A DNA stretch of 64,000 nt from Streptococcus sanguinis (GTDB taxonomy: Bacteria > Bacillota > Bacilli > Lactobacillales > Streptococcaceae): NCBI RefSeq assembly GCF_900635155.1, contig NZ_LR134002.1, forward strand, positions 62,001 through 126,000, in the 5' to 3' direction. Shown in pieces: positions 36,371 to 46,599 of the stretch; position 1 is the stretch's first letter, and every line of letters begins with the position of its first letter. The notes beneath the pieces are model-generated. The model searched no databases. It was not told where the DNA came from and was given only the letters and a program-made list of their open reading frames with translations. Both the position numbers and the translations under genes were made by a program.

Positions 36371-37855
36371 ATGACCTTAGTTTATCAATCAACACGCGAC
36401 GAAAAGAATAGAGTAACAGCTAGCCAGGCGATTCTGCAAGGTTTGGCGACAGATGGCGGGCTCTTTACGCCCATTACCTATCCGCAGGTCGATTTAGACT
36501 TTTCCAAGCTCAAAGACGCTTCTTATCAGGAAGTAGCCAAGCTGGTTTTGTCTGCATTTTTGGACGATTTTTCTGAAGCGGAGCTGGACCACTGTATCAA
36601 CCATGCCTATGACAGCAAGTTTGATGATGAGGCGATTGCTCCCTTGGTCAAGCTGGATGGTCAGTACAATCTAGAGCTTTTCCACGGAGTGACCATTGCT
36701 TTCAAGGACATGGCTTTGTCCATCCTGCCTCACTTGATGACAACCGCAGCCAAAAAGCATGGCTTGGAAAACAAAATTGTCATTCTGACAGCAACTTCTG
36801 GCGATACAGGCAAGGCAGCTATGGCGGGCTTTGCGGATGTTCCTGGGACTGAGATTATCGTCTTTTATCCCAAAGACGGTGTCAGCAAGGTCCAAGAGCT
36901 GCAAATGACGACGCAGACAGGTGCCAATACGCATGTGGTTGCTATTGACGGCAACTTTGACGATGCCCAGACCAATGTTAAACACATGTTCAATGACACA
37001 GACCTAAGAGCTCGTCTCTTGGAGCACAAACTGCAGTTTTCATCAGCTAACTCCATGAATATCGGCCGTTTGGTGCCTCAGATTGTCTACTATGTCTATG
37101 CTTATGCTCGACTGGTGAAGACGGGAGAAATTACAGCAGGAGACAAGGTCAACTTTACAGTTCCGACAGGGAACTTTGGTAATATCCTAGCAGCCTATTA
37201 TGCCAAGCAAATCGGTCTGCCGGTTGGCAAGCTGATCTGCGCATCAAATGAGAACAATGTCCTGACCGACTTCTTCAAGACTCAGGTTTATGACAAGAAG
37301 CGGAGCTTCAAGGTGACGTCTAGTCCGTCCATGGATATTCTGGTTTCTTCTAACTTAGAGCGTCTCATTTTCCATCTGTCTGGTAACAGCGCTGAGAAAA
37401 CAGCTGCTTTGATGGCGGCTCTGAATGAGCATGGACAGTATGAACTGACGGACTTTGACACTGAGATTTTAGAGCTCTTTGCGGCTGACTATGCCACAGA
37501 GACAGAAACAGCAGCTGAAATCAAGCGGGTCTATCAAGCCTCTAACTACATCGAAGACCCTCATACTGCCGTTGCGTCCGCTGTCTATCAAAAGTACTTG
37601 GCAGAGACAGGCGATCAGCGCAAGACTGTTATCGCGTCTACCGCTAGTCCTTATAAATTCCCAGTTGTGGCTGTTGAGGCTGTGACTGGTCAGTCAGGAC
37701 TTAGTGACTTCGAGGCTTTGGCTCAACTGCACGAACTTTCTGGCGTAGCCCTTCCACCAGCCGTGGATGGCTTAGAAACAGCCCCAGTGCGTCATAAAAC
37801 GACAGTCGCTGCAGACCAAATGCAGGCAGCAGTTGAGGATTATTTGGGGTTGTAA
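36371..37855 (+). CDS. thrC: threonine synthase
   Basis: PLP enzyme making threonine from O-phosphohomoserine. The 494-residue length fits the longer class of threonine synthases. The N-terminus has ASQAILQGLATDGGLFTP, the PLP lysine lies in FHGVTIAFKDMALS near residue 113, ILTATSGDTGKAAMAGF near 138 binds the phosphate, and VPTGNFGNILAAYYAK near 256 is also conserved. It has its own promoter; hom and thrB are not adjacent, as is usual in streptococci. Confidence 0.96.
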   Translation: MTLVYQSTRDEKNRVTASQAILQGLATDGGLFTPITYPQVDLDFSKLKDASYQEVAKLVLSAFLDDFSEAELDHCINHAYDSKFDDEAIAPLVKLDGQYNLELFHGVTIAFKDMALSILPHLMTTAAKKHGLENKIVILTATSGDTGKAAMAGFADVPGTEIIVFYPKDGVSKVQELQMTTQTGANTHVVAIDGNFDDAQTNVKHMFNDTDLRARLLEHKLQFSSANSMNIGRLVPQIVYYVYAYARLVKTGEITAGDKVNFTVPTGNFGNILAAYYAKQIGLPVGKLICASNENNVLTDFFKTQVYDKKRSFKVTSSPSMDILVSSNLERLIFHLSGNSAEKTAALMAALNEHGQYELTDFDTEILELFAADYATETETAAEIKRVYQASNYIEDPHTAVASAVYQKYLAETGDQRKTVIASTASPYKFPVVAVEAVTGQSGLSDFEALAQLHELSGVALPPAVDGLETAPVRHKTTVAADQMQAAVEDYLGL

Positions 37856-37861
37856 AAAACA

Positions 37862-37893
37862 AAAACATCAGCTTATTCATTGGCTGATGTTTT
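37862..37893. terminator. bidirectional terminator between thrC and pulA
   Basis: AAAACATCAGC (37862-37872) / GCTGATGTTTT (37883-37893), symmetric enough to serve both converging genes. Confidence 0.8.
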
Positions 37894-37898
37894 ACAAT

Positions 37899-39974
37899 CT
37901 ATTTCAAAACAATCAACTGCTTACCAGCTAGGCTGTAACTGTCAGCTAGTGGTGCGATTGGTTTTTGGGCATCAATGGCTGGGTATTGGAGGTGTAGCTT
38001 TTGCTTGTTTTTGTTTTCGTAGACAGCCTCTTGGATGCCAAAGTTGATGACAATGGTCATGCTCTCCTTGCTGTCTTGAATTTTGTACTCCAATAAACTG
38101 TCTGTCAGCCAGTTGACCTGACAGGCTTGCTTGATGGCAGTGCTGGTCTTTAGATGCAGCAGCGGATGCGCCTTGCGGAAGTCAATCAGCTTCTTGACAA
38201 AAGCAATGTCTTCTGTGTAATGCAGAGAGCGCAGCCAGTCTAGCTTATTGATCTCGTCGGGCATATTATAGGTGTTGTCAATCAGATTTTTAGTCCGGAA
38301 AAATTCCTGACCGCTGTGGATAAAGGGTACACCTTGAGCCAGGAGGACGAGATGGAGAGCCAGCCGCGAATTGGCCAGCCGATCCCGCAGGGTGATAGCA
38401 GGATTGACGATATCAAAGTAATCAAAAACTGTTGCATTGTCATGGCACTCGACATAATTAATAGCTTGCTGGGGCGCAGTGAAATGAGCCTCACCTTTTA
38501 GACCGACATTGGCTGTCAGGACATTTTCAAGCTGACTGGCAGGAGTCTTGCTCTCGATTTGCCGGCCTTGGGCGATGGTCTGTTTGAGACTGTCACGGAA
38601 ATGGTCACTGAAAAATCCATAATCCGGAAGCTGAGCAGCATTGTACTGATGAGCCAATCGCTCACTTGCCAGTCCAGTATCCATCTGCCAGCCTTCACCA
38701 TAGAGATAGATGTTAGGATAGAGCGCCTTGAGTTCGTCAGCTATCTGCTGCATGGTTTGGATATCTAAAATCCCCATCAGATCAAAGCGGAAACCGTCAA
38801 AGCCATAGAGGATGACCCATTGCTTGACCGACTGCTTGATATAGCGGCGGACCATGGCCTTCTCACTGGCCACATCATTGCCGCAGAAGGTTCCGTTGGT
38901 CCGGTAGCCCATGTCATTGAGCCGGAAAAAATAGCCGGGCACGATTTTTTCAAAAGCATAGCTGTTGGCGTCATAGACATGATTGTAGACCACATCCATG
39001 ATGACGCTGATATCAGCATTGTGGTAGGCAGTAATGGCCGCCTGCAGCTCTAAGATGCGGGCATAGGGGTCTCGTGGGTCGCTGGCAAAACTGCCATCTG
39101 GGACATTGTACTGGACAGGATCGTAGCCCCAGTTGTAGACAAGCTCTGGATGCTTTTCATCAACGCTGCCAAAATCGTAGACAGGCATAAGCTGCACGTG
39201 GCTGATACCTAGCTCTTTCAGATAGTCCAGACCAAACTTCTGACCGTGAACGACTGGAGATTCACTCAGCGAGGCAAACTTCCCAGGATAGGAGAAACCA
39301 GCTTCTTTCTGCATAGAGAAATCGCGGACGCTCATTTCATAAATGACGGCTTCTGTCGGATTCAGCTGTGTTTTCGCTCGTTTGATAGGCTTTTTAATCT
39401 TGTCTAGATTGATGACATAGCTGTTGCCCGAATTGACATCTGAGGATAGGGCGTAGGGATCATGGACTTCGATCCACTTGCCATTGATCTTATGGAGATA
39501 AGAATAGGAGGCTCCCTCTAAATCTCCCTCAATCCGTGTATGCCAGACTCCCCTATCCAGACGTTTGAGCTGATGAACTTGGTCTTTCAGATGTAGGAGG
39601 ACTTTTTCAGAAATAGGTGCCCAGAGTTTGAAATCGGTGGCTTGGGGACTGTATTGAGCTCCCAAATCGTCGCCCGCATAGTCAAAAATCTCATCGAAAA
39701 TAGGCTTTTTCACGATATGGCGGTACTGCAGGTCGGTATGGTTGCGGTCTTGGTCATAGACCTTGTAGGACTGCGTCAGGTCAATGGGCTCATTAGTCGA
39801 TACAGTGTAGATAATCCGCTCTTCCTGATTGTTGATGTTTTTGACGGTTAAAGGGCTGGAGCTGTGCTTGTCTTCCAGTGTAAAGTGGATGGAGTAGGCT
39901 TCAAAGCTCTTTTCCAGTTCGATGGTGATGATATTTTCGTCATCTAAATAGGCTTGAAAAATACGAAAGGCCAT
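37899..39974 (-). CDS. pulA: type I pullulanase (cytoplasmic, GH13)
   Basis: Debranching enzyme that hydrolyses alpha-1,6 links in pullulan, glycogen or imported branched dextrins. At 691 residues with no signal peptide or LPXTG it is the intracellular kind rather than the large surface pullulanase of streptococci. The type I signature VYNWGYDPVQYN is present near residue 280; the nucleophile aspartate is in GFRFDLMGI, the acid/base glutamate in LYGEGWQM and the third acid in YVECHDN. GAGGAAAAA precedes the ATG. It follows malR on the same strand after 118 bases, linking it to maltodextrin breakdown. Confidence 0.93.
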   Translation of the reverse strand: MAFRIFQAYLDDENIITIELEKSFEAYSIHFTLEDKHSSSPLTVKNINNQEERIIYTVSTNEPIDLTQSYKVYDQDRNHTDLQYRHIVKKPIFDEIFDYAGDDLGAQYSPQATDFKLWAPISEKVLLHLKDQVHQLKRLDRGVWHTRIEGDLEGASYSYLHKINGKWIEVHDPYALSSDVNSGNSYVINLDKIKKPIKRAKTQLNPTEAVIYEMSVRDFSMQKEAGFSYPGKFASLSESPVVHGQKFGLDYLKELGISHVQLMPVYDFGSVDEKHPELVYNWGYDPVQYNVPDGSFASDPRDPYARILELQAAITAYHNADISVIMDVVYNHVYDANSYAFEKIVPGYFFRLNDMGYRTNGTFCGNDVASEKAMVRRYIKQSVKQWVILYGFDGFRFDLMGILDIQTMQQIADELKALYPNIYLYGEGWQMDTGLASERLAHQYNAAQLPDYGFFSDHFRDSLKQTIAQGRQIESKTPASQLENVLTANVGLKGEAHFTAPQQAINYVECHDNATVFDYFDIVNPAITLRDRLANSRLALHLVLLAQGVPFIHSGQEFFRTKNLIDNTYNMPDEINKLDWLRSLHYTEDIAFVKKLIDFRKAHPLLHLKTSTAIKQACQVNWLTDSLLEYKIQDSKESMTIVINFGIQEAVYENKNKQKLHLQYPAIDAQKPIAPLADSYSLAGKQLIVLK

Positions 39975-40080
39975 GTTTTTCCTCTTTCTTTGTCAGTTTC
40001 TCTTCGGGTAATTGCTTTTAAGTTCAGGCTCTGCCCTGGGTTGGGATAAGGCCGATATGTGAATCGTTGATAAATGAGCA

Positions 40081-40105
40081 AAAGCACTCGGATTAGCGAG
40101 TGCTG
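40081..40105 (-). terminator. hairpin overlapping the malR stop
   Basis: AGCACTCG (40084-40091) / CGAGTGCT (40098-40105); on the minus strand the last malR codons form the left arm, and only four T follow. Probably a partial terminator between malR and pulA. Confidence 0.55.
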
Positions 40106-41076
40106 ATGCTATGTGGAATCAGCTGGCGATAGCAGATTTGCTTGTCTTCTTTATTGTCCTTGATGATTTGGAAGAGGGTCCGGAAGGACTCTTTCCCAAG
40201 CTCGAGAGCATTGATATCGATATAGGCATCCACATCAATGCGCGGTTTGATAGAATCAAAGGTGATAATGGGAATCTGGTAGTCCTGATCTTTGAGATAG
40301 TGCAGGGCTCCTTCAGCGACTAGGGTGTCTGAGGTTACGATGGCTTCAATCTCATCCAGCGGCAGCTCTTCCATAATCTTGTAACTGTTGTCTTCCAGAA
40401 GGAAACCGAAGGCGAATTTAATAATGCGTTCATCAAAAGGCAGGCCTGCTTCATTTAGGGCTTGCTTGTAGCCTGTGTAACGATCCTGGGAAACGACCAG
40501 CTCCTTATTCCCGGCTAGAAAGGCGACTTTCCGATAGCCCTTGTCTAAGAAATATCTGGTCGCGTCGTAGCCAGCCTTGATATTGTCATTGTCCACCAGA
40601 GAGATAAAAGCTGAGACAGCTTTCCCTAGGATGAGGAAGGGGAAGTTGTTCCTGACCGCAAAGTCGACCAAAGGATCGTCCTGCTTAGAATAAAGAAAAA
40701 TCAGTCCATCTACTCGCTTGCCCAAGATCATCTGCTTCATATTTTCCAAGCGGTGCTCTTCATCTTGCCCAGTGCTGATCTGGATGGCATAGTCATAGTC
40801 AGAAGCAATCTGAGAAATCCCCCGCAATACAGTTGGGAAAAAAGGGTTTTGATAGAAGACATCTGAGTCGTCTGGCAGGACCAAGCCGATGACTTGGCTG
40901 GACTGGCTGACCAGACTTCTGGCATTGAGATTGGGATGATAGTCCAGCTCCTTCATAGCAGCACGGACACGTTTTTTAGTTTCTTCACTAATGGTTGATT
41001 TATTTTGCACGACGCGGGTCACGGTAGAGGGCGACACGCCTGCTAGTTTTGCGACTTCTTTGATAGTAACTCGCAT
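40093..41076 (-). CDS. malR: LacI-family maltose regulator
   Basis: 327 residues. The N-terminal helix-turn-helix VTIKEVAKLAGVSPSTVTRVV and hinge helix (YHPNLNARSLV) are followed by a periplasmic-binding-protein-like effector domain. It is divergent from malQ-malP and both promoters carry a GCAAACGTTTGC-type operator, so it most likely represses both until maltose or maltodextrin binds. Similar to MalR of pneumococcus. Confidence 0.9.
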   Translation of the reverse strand: MRVTIKEVAKLAGVSPSTVTRVVQNKSTISEETKKRVRAAMKELDYHPNLNARSLVSQSSQVIGLVLPDDSDVFYQNPFFPTVLRGISQIASDYDYAIQISTGQDEEHRLENMKQMILGKRVDGLIFLYSKQDDPLVDFAVRNNFPFLILGKAVSAFISLVDNDNIKAGYDATRYFLDKGYRKVAFLAGNKELVVSQDRYTGYKQALNEAGLPFDERIIKFAFGFLLEDNSYKIMEELPLDEIEAIVTSDTLVAEGALHYLKDQDYQIPIITFDSIKPRIDVDAYIDINALELGKESFRTLFQIIKDNKEDKQICYRQLIPHSISTR

Positions 41077-41264
41077 AAAAACCTCCTAAAGGCCTGCATT
41101 TGCTGGAAATCCTTTCTATAACATCAACTGTTTTAAATCTACTAGTAGAAGCACTTACTTTCTAAGAGTCATGCAAACATGTGCCCAAAATAGCTATCGT
41201 AACCAGTGATTTTGCTTAACTATTGTGGTCAAAAAAGCAAGTATAAAGCAGTTTCTCCGCAAAC

Positions 41265-41276
41265 GCAAACGTTTTC
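41265..41276. promoter_or_regulatory. MalR-type operator at the malR promoter
   Basis: GCAAACGTTTTC, one half perfect against the operator at 41452. It lies just downstream of the predicted malR transcription start (about 41283, minus strand), predicting autorepression. A neighbouring GCAAAC repeat adds a half-site. Confidence 0.65.
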
Positions 41277-41289
41277 TGTTTGTAAGAAC

Positions 41290-41318
41290 ATTTTAACACA
41301 AAAAGAGAACGCTTGCAA
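41290..41318 (-). promoter_or_regulatory. malR promoter
   Basis: On the minus strand TTGCAA (plus 41313-41318), 17 bases, TAAAAT (plus 41290-41295). The malR leader is about 205 nt. The rest of the 41077-41513 gap holds the divergent promoters and operators listed here. Confidence 0.65.
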
Positions 41319-41413
41319 GAAGAGAAAAACGGTAAAAAATTGGGGCAGTAGGAGAGTCCTAAAAGAGCATTATATCCTTTAACTAGTAAATTGAAAAAAA
41401 TCTCAAAAACCCC

Positions 41414-41463
41414 TTGCACTAAAAAAAAAAATAGGTTATAATCAAGTCGACGCAAACGTTTGC
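41414..41463 (+). promoter_or_regulatory. malQ-malP promoter with MalR operator
   Basis: TTGCAC (41414-41419), 17-base spacer containing a run of eleven A, TATAAT (41437-41442). The perfect palindrome GCAAACGTTTGC (41452-41463) covers positions just after the predicted start. It also fits a cre core, so CcpA could share it. Confidence 0.8.
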
Positions 41464-41513
41464 ATTAAGTGAAAATGAAAAGGCGTAGAGGAAAAAAATA
41501 ACGAGGTGACAAA

Positions 41514-43025
41514 ATGAAAAAACGTCAAAGCGGCGTGCTCATGCACATTTCATCCCTTCCGGGCAAGTACGGTATCGGATCTTTTGGCCAAAGTGCTTAT
41601 GATTTTGTAGACTTCTTGGTTCGCACCAAGCAGCGCTATTGGCAGATTTTGCCACTGGGAACTACCAGTTATGGTGATTCTCCTTATCAGTCTTTCTCTG
41701 CTTTTGCTGGGAATACCTACTTTATCGATTTTGATATTCTGATAGAAGAAGGTTTGTTGGACGAGGCGGATGTTAAGGGAGCTGATTTCGGAGATGATCC
41801 TAGAAAAGTGGATTATGCAAAGATTTTCGATGCTCGCCGTCCAATCATGGAAAAAGCAGTTGCTCGCTTCTTGAAAGCAGAAGATCTGTCTGACTATGAG
41901 AGCTTTGTGGAGCAAAATGCAGCTTGGTTGGAAGTTTTCGCTGAGTACATGGCTATCAAAGAGCATTTTGATAATCTAGCTTGGACTGAGTGGCCGGATG
42001 AAGCGATCCGCCGCCGTGAGGCTGCTAGTCTCGCTTCTTATCGTGAGAAGCTGGCTGACAAGCTGACCTATCATCGTGTGACCCAGTATCTCTTCTTTAA
42101 GCAGTGGTTAAGATTAAAAGCCTATGCTAATGAACATCACATCGAGATTGTCGGTGATATGCCAATCTATGTGGCAGCTGACAGTGCTGATGTGTGGGCA
42201 CAGCCGCACTTCTTTAAGACGGACGCTGTTGGCAAGCCAACTTGTGTGGCAGGCTGTCCGCCAGATGAATTTTCAGAAACTGGCCAGCTTTGGGGCAATC
42301 CTATCTATGACTGGGAAGCTATGGATAAGGATGGCTATGCTTGGTGGATTGAACGCCTGCGTGAAAGCTTCAAGATTTACGACATTGTCCGTATCGACCA
42401 CTTCCGCGGCTTTGAGTCTTACTGGGAAGTACCTGCTGGCTCAGAAACTTCTGCTTCTGGTAAGTGGGTCAAAGGTCCAGACTACAAGCTCTTTGCAGCA
42501 GTTAAGGAAGCCTTGGGTGATTTGAATATCATCGCAGAAGACCTAGGTTTTATGACGGATGAAGTGATCGAGCTGCGTGAGCGTACTGGTTTCCCAGGAA
42601 TGAAGATCTTGCAATTTGCCTTCAATCCTGATGATGAAAGCATCGACAGTCCGCATCTGGCGCCAAATAACTCAGTCATGTATACAGGAACCCATGATAA
42701 CAATACTGTTTTGGGCTGGTACAAGGATGAGATTGACGACGCTACTCGCCAGTACATGGCACAGTACACCAACCGCAAGGAGTACGAAACAGTACCTCAT
42801 GCAATGCTGCGCACAATCTTTGCTTCAGTCAGCTTTATGGCCATTGCGACCATGCAAGACCTACTGGAATTAGACAGTGCAGCACGGATGAACTATCCAT
42901 CCACAATTGGTGGCAACTGGACTTGGCGGATGACAGCTGAAGAGCTGAATCCAATTGTCGAAGGTGAGCTTTACAGCTTGACTAAGACTTACCGTCGTAT
43001 GAATACCGATTTAATTAACAAATAA
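41514..43025 (+). CDS. malQ: 4-alpha-glucanotransferase (amylomaltase)
   Basis: Transfers glucan chains between maltodextrins, releasing glucose; cytoplasmic GH77 enzyme of 503 residues. The N-terminus RQSGVLMHISSLPGKYGIGSFG is characteristic. The nucleophile aspartate is in VRIDHFRGFESYW near residue 293, the acid/base glutamate in IIAEDLGFMT near 340, and the third carboxylate in YTGTHDNNTVLGW near 394. A GAGGTGAC site precedes the ATG. malP follows after 32 bases, and both are under the MalR operator. Confidence 0.96.
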   Translation: MKKRQSGVLMHISSLPGKYGIGSFGQSAYDFVDFLVRTKQRYWQILPLGTTSYGDSPYQSFSAFAGNTYFIDFDILIEEGLLDEADVKGADFGDDPRKVDYAKIFDARRPIMEKAVARFLKAEDLSDYESFVEQNAAWLEVFAEYMAIKEHFDNLAWTEWPDEAIRRREAASLASYREKLADKLTYHRVTQYLFFKQWLRLKAYANEHHIEIVGDMPIYVAADSADVWAQPHFFKTDAVGKPTCVAGCPPDEFSETGQLWGNPIYDWEAMDKDGYAWWIERLRESFKIYDIVRIDHFRGFESYWEVPAGSETSASGKWVKGPDYKLFAAVKEALGDLNIIAEDLGFMTDEVIELRERTGFPGMKILQFAFNPDDESIDSPHLAPNNSVMYTGTHDNNTVLGWYKDEIDDATRQYMAQYTNRKEYETVPHAMLRTIFASVSFMAIATMQDLLELDSAARMNYPSTIGGNWTWRMTAEELNPIVEGELYSLTKTYRRMNTDLINK

Positions 43026-43057
43026 AGAATAGCTAACTAGGCTTGAAGGGATTAATC

Positions 43058-45319
43058 ATGTCAAACTTACAAACTTATATCAAAAATACTTATTCAAAAA
43101 ATCTTGCTGATTGCAGCAACGAAGAACTCTACCTGGCTCTTTTGAACTACACTAAATTAGCCAGCGCTCAAAAGCCAGTCAATACTGGTAAGAAAAAACT
43201 CTACTATATCTCAGCTGAGTTCCTGATCGGTAAACTCTTGTCTAACAACTTGATTAACCTTGGGCTTTACGATGATGTGAAGCAAGAACTGGCAGATGCT
43301 GGCAAGGACTTGATTGAGGTAGAAGAAGTTGAGTTGGAGCCGTCTCTGGGTAACGGAGGCTTGGGCCGTTTGGCTGCCTGCTTCTTGGACTCTATTGCGA
43401 CATTGGGTCTCAATGGTGATGGTGTAGGACTGAACTACCACTTTGGTCTTTTCCAACAGGTTTTGAAAAACAACGAACAGACAACGATTCCTAACTTCTG
43501 GCTGACTGAGCAAAACTGGTTGGTTCGCTCTAGCCGTAGCTACCAAGTGCCATTTGCTCACTTCACTCTGACATCTACTCTTTATGATATTGATGTGCCA
43601 GGTTACAAGACAGAAACTAAGAACCGTCTTCGTCTCTTTGATTTGGACTCAGTGGATGCGGATATCATCACAGACGGTATTGACTTTGATAAGACAGATA
43701 TCGCTCGCAACTTGACCCTCTTCCTCTATCCAGATGATAGTGACAAGCAAGGTGAGCTGCTCCGTATCTTCCAGCAGTACTTCATGGTTTCAAATGGTGC
43801 TCAGCTGATTATTGACGAAGCGATTGAAAAAGGCAGCAACCTGCACGACTTGGCAGACTACGCTGTCATCCAAATCAATGATACCCACCCATCTCTGGTT
43901 ATCCCAGAAATGATTCGTCTCTTGACTGAACGTGGTTTGGATCTGGATGAAGCAATTGCCATCGTACAGAAGATGACTGCTTATACAAACCACACGATTC
44001 TGGCAGAAGCTCTTGAAAAATGGCCTCTGGAATTCTTGAAAGAAGTAGTACCGCACCTGGTGCCTATCATCAAAGAGCTTGACAAGCGCGTGAAAGCTAA
44101 ATACGCTGATCCAGCAGTGCAAATCATTGATGAGGACAATCGTGTGCACATGGCTCACATGGATATCCACTACGGATACAGTGTCAATGGGGTTGCTGCT
44201 CTGCATACAGAAATCCTGAAAAATTCTGAGCTTAAAGCCTTCTACGATATCTACCCTGAAAAATTCAATAACAAGACCAACGGTATTACTTTCCGCCGCT
44301 GGCTCATGCATGCCAACCCACGCCTGTCTCATTATTTGGATGAGTTGCTGGGCTGCGACTGGCACCATGATGCAACTAAGCTCGAAGGCTTGTTGGAATT
44401 CACTGGCGCTGCAAATGTTAAAGAAAAATTGGAAGGTATCAAGGCTCACAACAAGCGTAAATTGGCTCGTCACTTGAAGGAAGCACAAGGCGTGGAAATC
44501 AATCCAGAATCTATCTTTGATATCCAAATCAAGCGTCTGCATGAGTACAAGCGCCAACAAATGAACGCTCTTTATGTTATCCACAAGTATCTGGACATCA
44601 AGGCTGGTAACATACCTGCTCGTCCAATCACTGTCTTCTTCGGTGGTAAGGCTGCTCCTGCTTACACAATTGCACAGGACATCATCCACCTTATCCTTTG
44701 CTTGTCAGAAGTGATTGCTAATGACCCTCAAGTGGCTCCACACCTGCAAGTAGTTATGGTAGAAAACTACAATGTTACAGCGTCTAGCTTCTTGATTGCA
44801 GCTGGTGATATTTCTGAGCAGATTTCCTTGGCTTCTAAGGAAGCATCTGGTACTGGTAACATGAAGTTCATGCTTAACGGTGCTTTGACTCTTGGTACTA
44901 TGGACGGAGCGAATGTTGAGATTGCAGAGCTGGTCGGCGAAGACAACATCTACATCTTCGGTGAAGATTCTGAAACTGTTATTGACCTCTATGCAAAATC
45001 TGCTTACAAGTCTAGTGAGTACTATGCACGTGAAGCTATCAAGCCGTTGGTTGACTTTATCGTCAGCGATGAAGTATTGGCAGTCGGTAAAGCTGAACGC
45101 TTGGAACGTCTTTACAATGAACTGATCAGCAAGGACTGGTTCATGACCCTGCTGGATCTAGAAGACTATATCCAAGTCAAAGAGCGCATGCTGGCGGACT
45201 ATGAAGATCGCGATGCTTGGATGGACAAAGTCATCGTCAATATCGCCAAAGCTGGCTTCTTCTCATCTGACCGTACTATCGCTCAATACGAAGAAGAAGT
45301 ATGGCACTTGAACAGCTAA
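43058..45319 (+). CDS. malP: maltodextrin/glycogen phosphorylase
   Basis: PLP-dependent enzyme giving glucose-1-phosphate from alpha-1,4-glucans, 753 residues. [19 protein letters not shown] near residue 80 and [15 protein letters not shown] near 273 are family blocks; the PLP lysine is in [14 protein letters not shown] near 600. I start at ATG 43058 ([10 protein letters not shown]), with GAAGGG upstream; the earlier in-frame TTG at 43043 has no site. Works with MalQ and PulA on imported dextrins. A terminator follows. Confidence 0.95.
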   Translation: MSNLQTYIKNTYSKNLADCSNEELYLALLNYTKLASAQKPVNTGKKKLYYISAEFLIGKLLSNNLINLGLYDDVKQELADAGKDLIEVEEVELEPSLGNGGLGRLAACFLDSIATLGLNGDGVGLNYHFGLFQQVLKNNEQTTIPNFWLTEQNWLVRSSRSYQVPFAHFTLTSTLYDIDVPGYKTETKNRLRLFDLDSVDADIITDGIDFDKTDIARNLTLFLYPDDSDKQGELLRIFQQYFMVSNGAQLIIDEAIEKGSNLHDLADYAVIQINDTHPSLVIPEMIRLLTERGLDLDEAIAIVQKMTAYTNHTILAEALEKWPLEFLKEVVPHLVPIIKELDKRVKAKYADPAVQIIDEDNRVHMAHMDIHYGYSVNGVAALHTEILKNSELKAFYDIYPEKFNNKTNGITFRRWLMHANPRLSHYLDELLGCDWHHDATKLEGLLEFTGAANVKEKLEGIKAHNKRKLARHLKEAQGVEINPESIFDIQIKRLHEYKRQQMNALYVIHKYLDIKAGNIPARPITVFFGGKAAPAYTIAQDIIHLILCLSEVIANDPQVAPHLQVVMVENYNVTASSFLIAAGDISEQISLASKEASGTGNMKFMLNGALTLGTMDGANVEIAELVGEDNIYIFGEDSETVIDLYAKSAYKSSEYYAREAIKPLVDFIVSDEVLAVGKAERLERLYNELISKDWFMTLLDLEDYIQVKERMLADYEDRDAWMDKVIVNIAKAGFFSSDRTIAQYEEEVWHLNS

Positions 45320-45330
45320 TATTCTTTGAA

Positions 45331-45370
45331 TCAAAAAAGCCGAGACAGCAGTGTTTCGGCTTTGATTTTT
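45331..45370 (+). terminator. terminator after malP
   Basis: AAAGCCGA near 45336-45343 pairs with TTCGGCTTT near 45355-45363, ending in a T-rich tail. Confidence 0.75.
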
Positions 45371-45437
45371 GAATAAAATATGTGGATAGGGAATTAGCTA
45401 TTGTGTGGGCTTCTGAAAAGGTGAAAGCTTCTTGGTC

Positions 45438-45466
45438 TTGTCAGCTTTTTCTTTTCGGTGTATAAT
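45438..45466 (+). promoter_or_regulatory. promoter of the 45498 membrane-protein gene
   Basis: TTGTCA (45438-45443), 17 bases, TATAAT (45461-45466). Confidence 0.75.
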
Positions 45467-45497
45467 AAGTGAAAATATTTCTTTACAGGAGGCGTTC

Positions 45498-46016
45498 ATG
45501 AAAAAGAAACCAATTTATCTTTATGTTTTGCTGGGCTTGTCAACCGTGGGAACCTTGTGGGGACTTTTTGGCAAGTTCACTTCTTCTGATGCTGGGGTGA
45601 AAAGCATTCTTAAGCAGATAGAAGAACCAGCAAAATCCCAGTATGCCACTTATTTTAGCAAGAGTGCAGAAGTGGCGAATTCGCTAGCCAATAATTTCTT
45701 TTTTTACGGGCACATCGTTCTCTTAATAGTGGCTCTTTTCTTCCTTTTTAGGAAAGATATATTTAAGGCCAATCTTGTCTACATTGCCGATGTTCTTGTG
45801 GGATTGATTTCGACAGCCTATGCTTATGTGGTATCAAAGGGAATTATAGCTTCTTCTTTTTCAGACTCAACTCTTCTTTCGGCACAGATGACGGGGCTGA
45901 ATTTCTCCATCCTCCTTTCAGTAGTCATTAGTCTAATCTTCCTTTCCATCGTCATCTTTAAGCTAATCCAGCAGCAAAAAGAAGCTGAAAAAGCGGAACT
46001 AGCTGCCAACGAATAA
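45498..46016 (+). CDS. small four-helix membrane protein, function unknown
   Basis: 172 residues. Helices at about 7-26 (IYLYVLLGLSTVGTLWGLFG), 70-88, 95-115 and 133-157; the first loop (residues 30-65) is polar and probably outside. The charged tail QQQKEAEKAELAANE is typical of small Lactobacillales membrane proteins. I recognise no family. AGGAGG is placed six bases before the ATG at 45498. It has its own consensus promoter and stands between malP and nrdI. Confidence 0.75.
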   Translation: MKKKPIYLYVLLGLSTVGTLWGLFGKFTSSDAGVKSILKQIEEPAKSQYATYFSKSAEVANSLANNFFFYGHIVLLIVALFFLFRKDIFKANLVYIADVLVGLISTAYAYVVSKGIIASSFSDSTLLSAQMTGLNFSILLSVVISLIFLSIVIFKLIQQQKEAEKAELAANE

Positions 46017-46090
46017 GATTTGACAAATAACAGATAAGTGCTTACAATTTTAAGAAGCAATATCTGTTATTTTTTAGAATGGAGAATAAA

Positions 46091-46567
46091 ATGACAAAGG
46101 TTTCCTTGGTTTACATCAGCTTGAGCGGCAATACAGAGAGTTTTGTCCGTCGGCTGACAGACTATTTGCTGGAGCAGCATCCAAGCCTAGAAGTGGAGAA
46201 GATCCATATCAAAGACCTGGTAAAGGAAGGGCAGCCCTTTTTTGAAATGGACAATCCTTTTATCGCTTTTCTGCCGACTTATCTGGAGGGTGGCAATGGT
46301 GTGGACAATGGCGATGTAGAAATTCTGACAACCGATGTGGGGGACTTTATCGCCTATGGTCAGAATGCCAGCAATTGTCTGGGCGTCATTGGCAGCGGCA
46401 ATCGAAACTTTAATAACCAATACTGTCTGACCGCCAAGCAATACTCAGAGCGCTTCGGATTTCCGGTTTTGGCTGATTTTGAAATGCGTGGCATGTTGGG
46501 AGATATTAAGAAGGTTGCAGGGATTATTGAAGAACTTTATCATATTGAAAAAAACGAAAACCAGTGA
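46091..46567 (+). CDS. nrdI: NrdI-like flavodoxin
   Basis: 158 residues with the FMN-binding P-loop [13 protein letters not shown] near residue 11 and [21 protein letters not shown] near 95. NrdI reduces oxygen to assemble the Mn(III)2-tyrosyl cofactor of class Ib ribonucleotide reductase. No nrdE/F/H genes are adjacent, and the insert [16 protein letters not shown] marks it as the streptococcal orphan-NrdI type. I favour ATG 46091, which has GGAG six bases upstream; ATG 46079 would add four residues. Confidence 0.83.
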   Translation: MTKVSLVYISLSGNTESFVRRLTDYLLEQHPSLEVEKIHIKDLVKEGQPFFEMDNPFIAFLPTYLEGGNGVDNGDVEILTTDVGDFIAYGQNASNCLGVIGSGNRNFNNQYCLTAKQYSERFGFPVLADFEMRGMLGDIKKVAGIIEELYHIEKNENQ

Positions 46568-46581
46568 GGTTTTCGTTTTTT
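46551..46581. terminator. bidirectional terminator between nrdI and argS
   Basis: AAAACGAAAACC (46551-46562) / GGTTTTCGTTTT (46568-46579), overlapping the nrdI stop. Confidence 0.8.
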
Positions 46582-46599
46582 GATGTTTTTAAATTAAGC

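Noticed and set aside
41421..41431. Run of eleven A in the malQ promoter spacer as a phase-variation tract
   Set aside because: Possible, but the spacer is exactly 17 bases and nothing indicates length variation from a single sequence.
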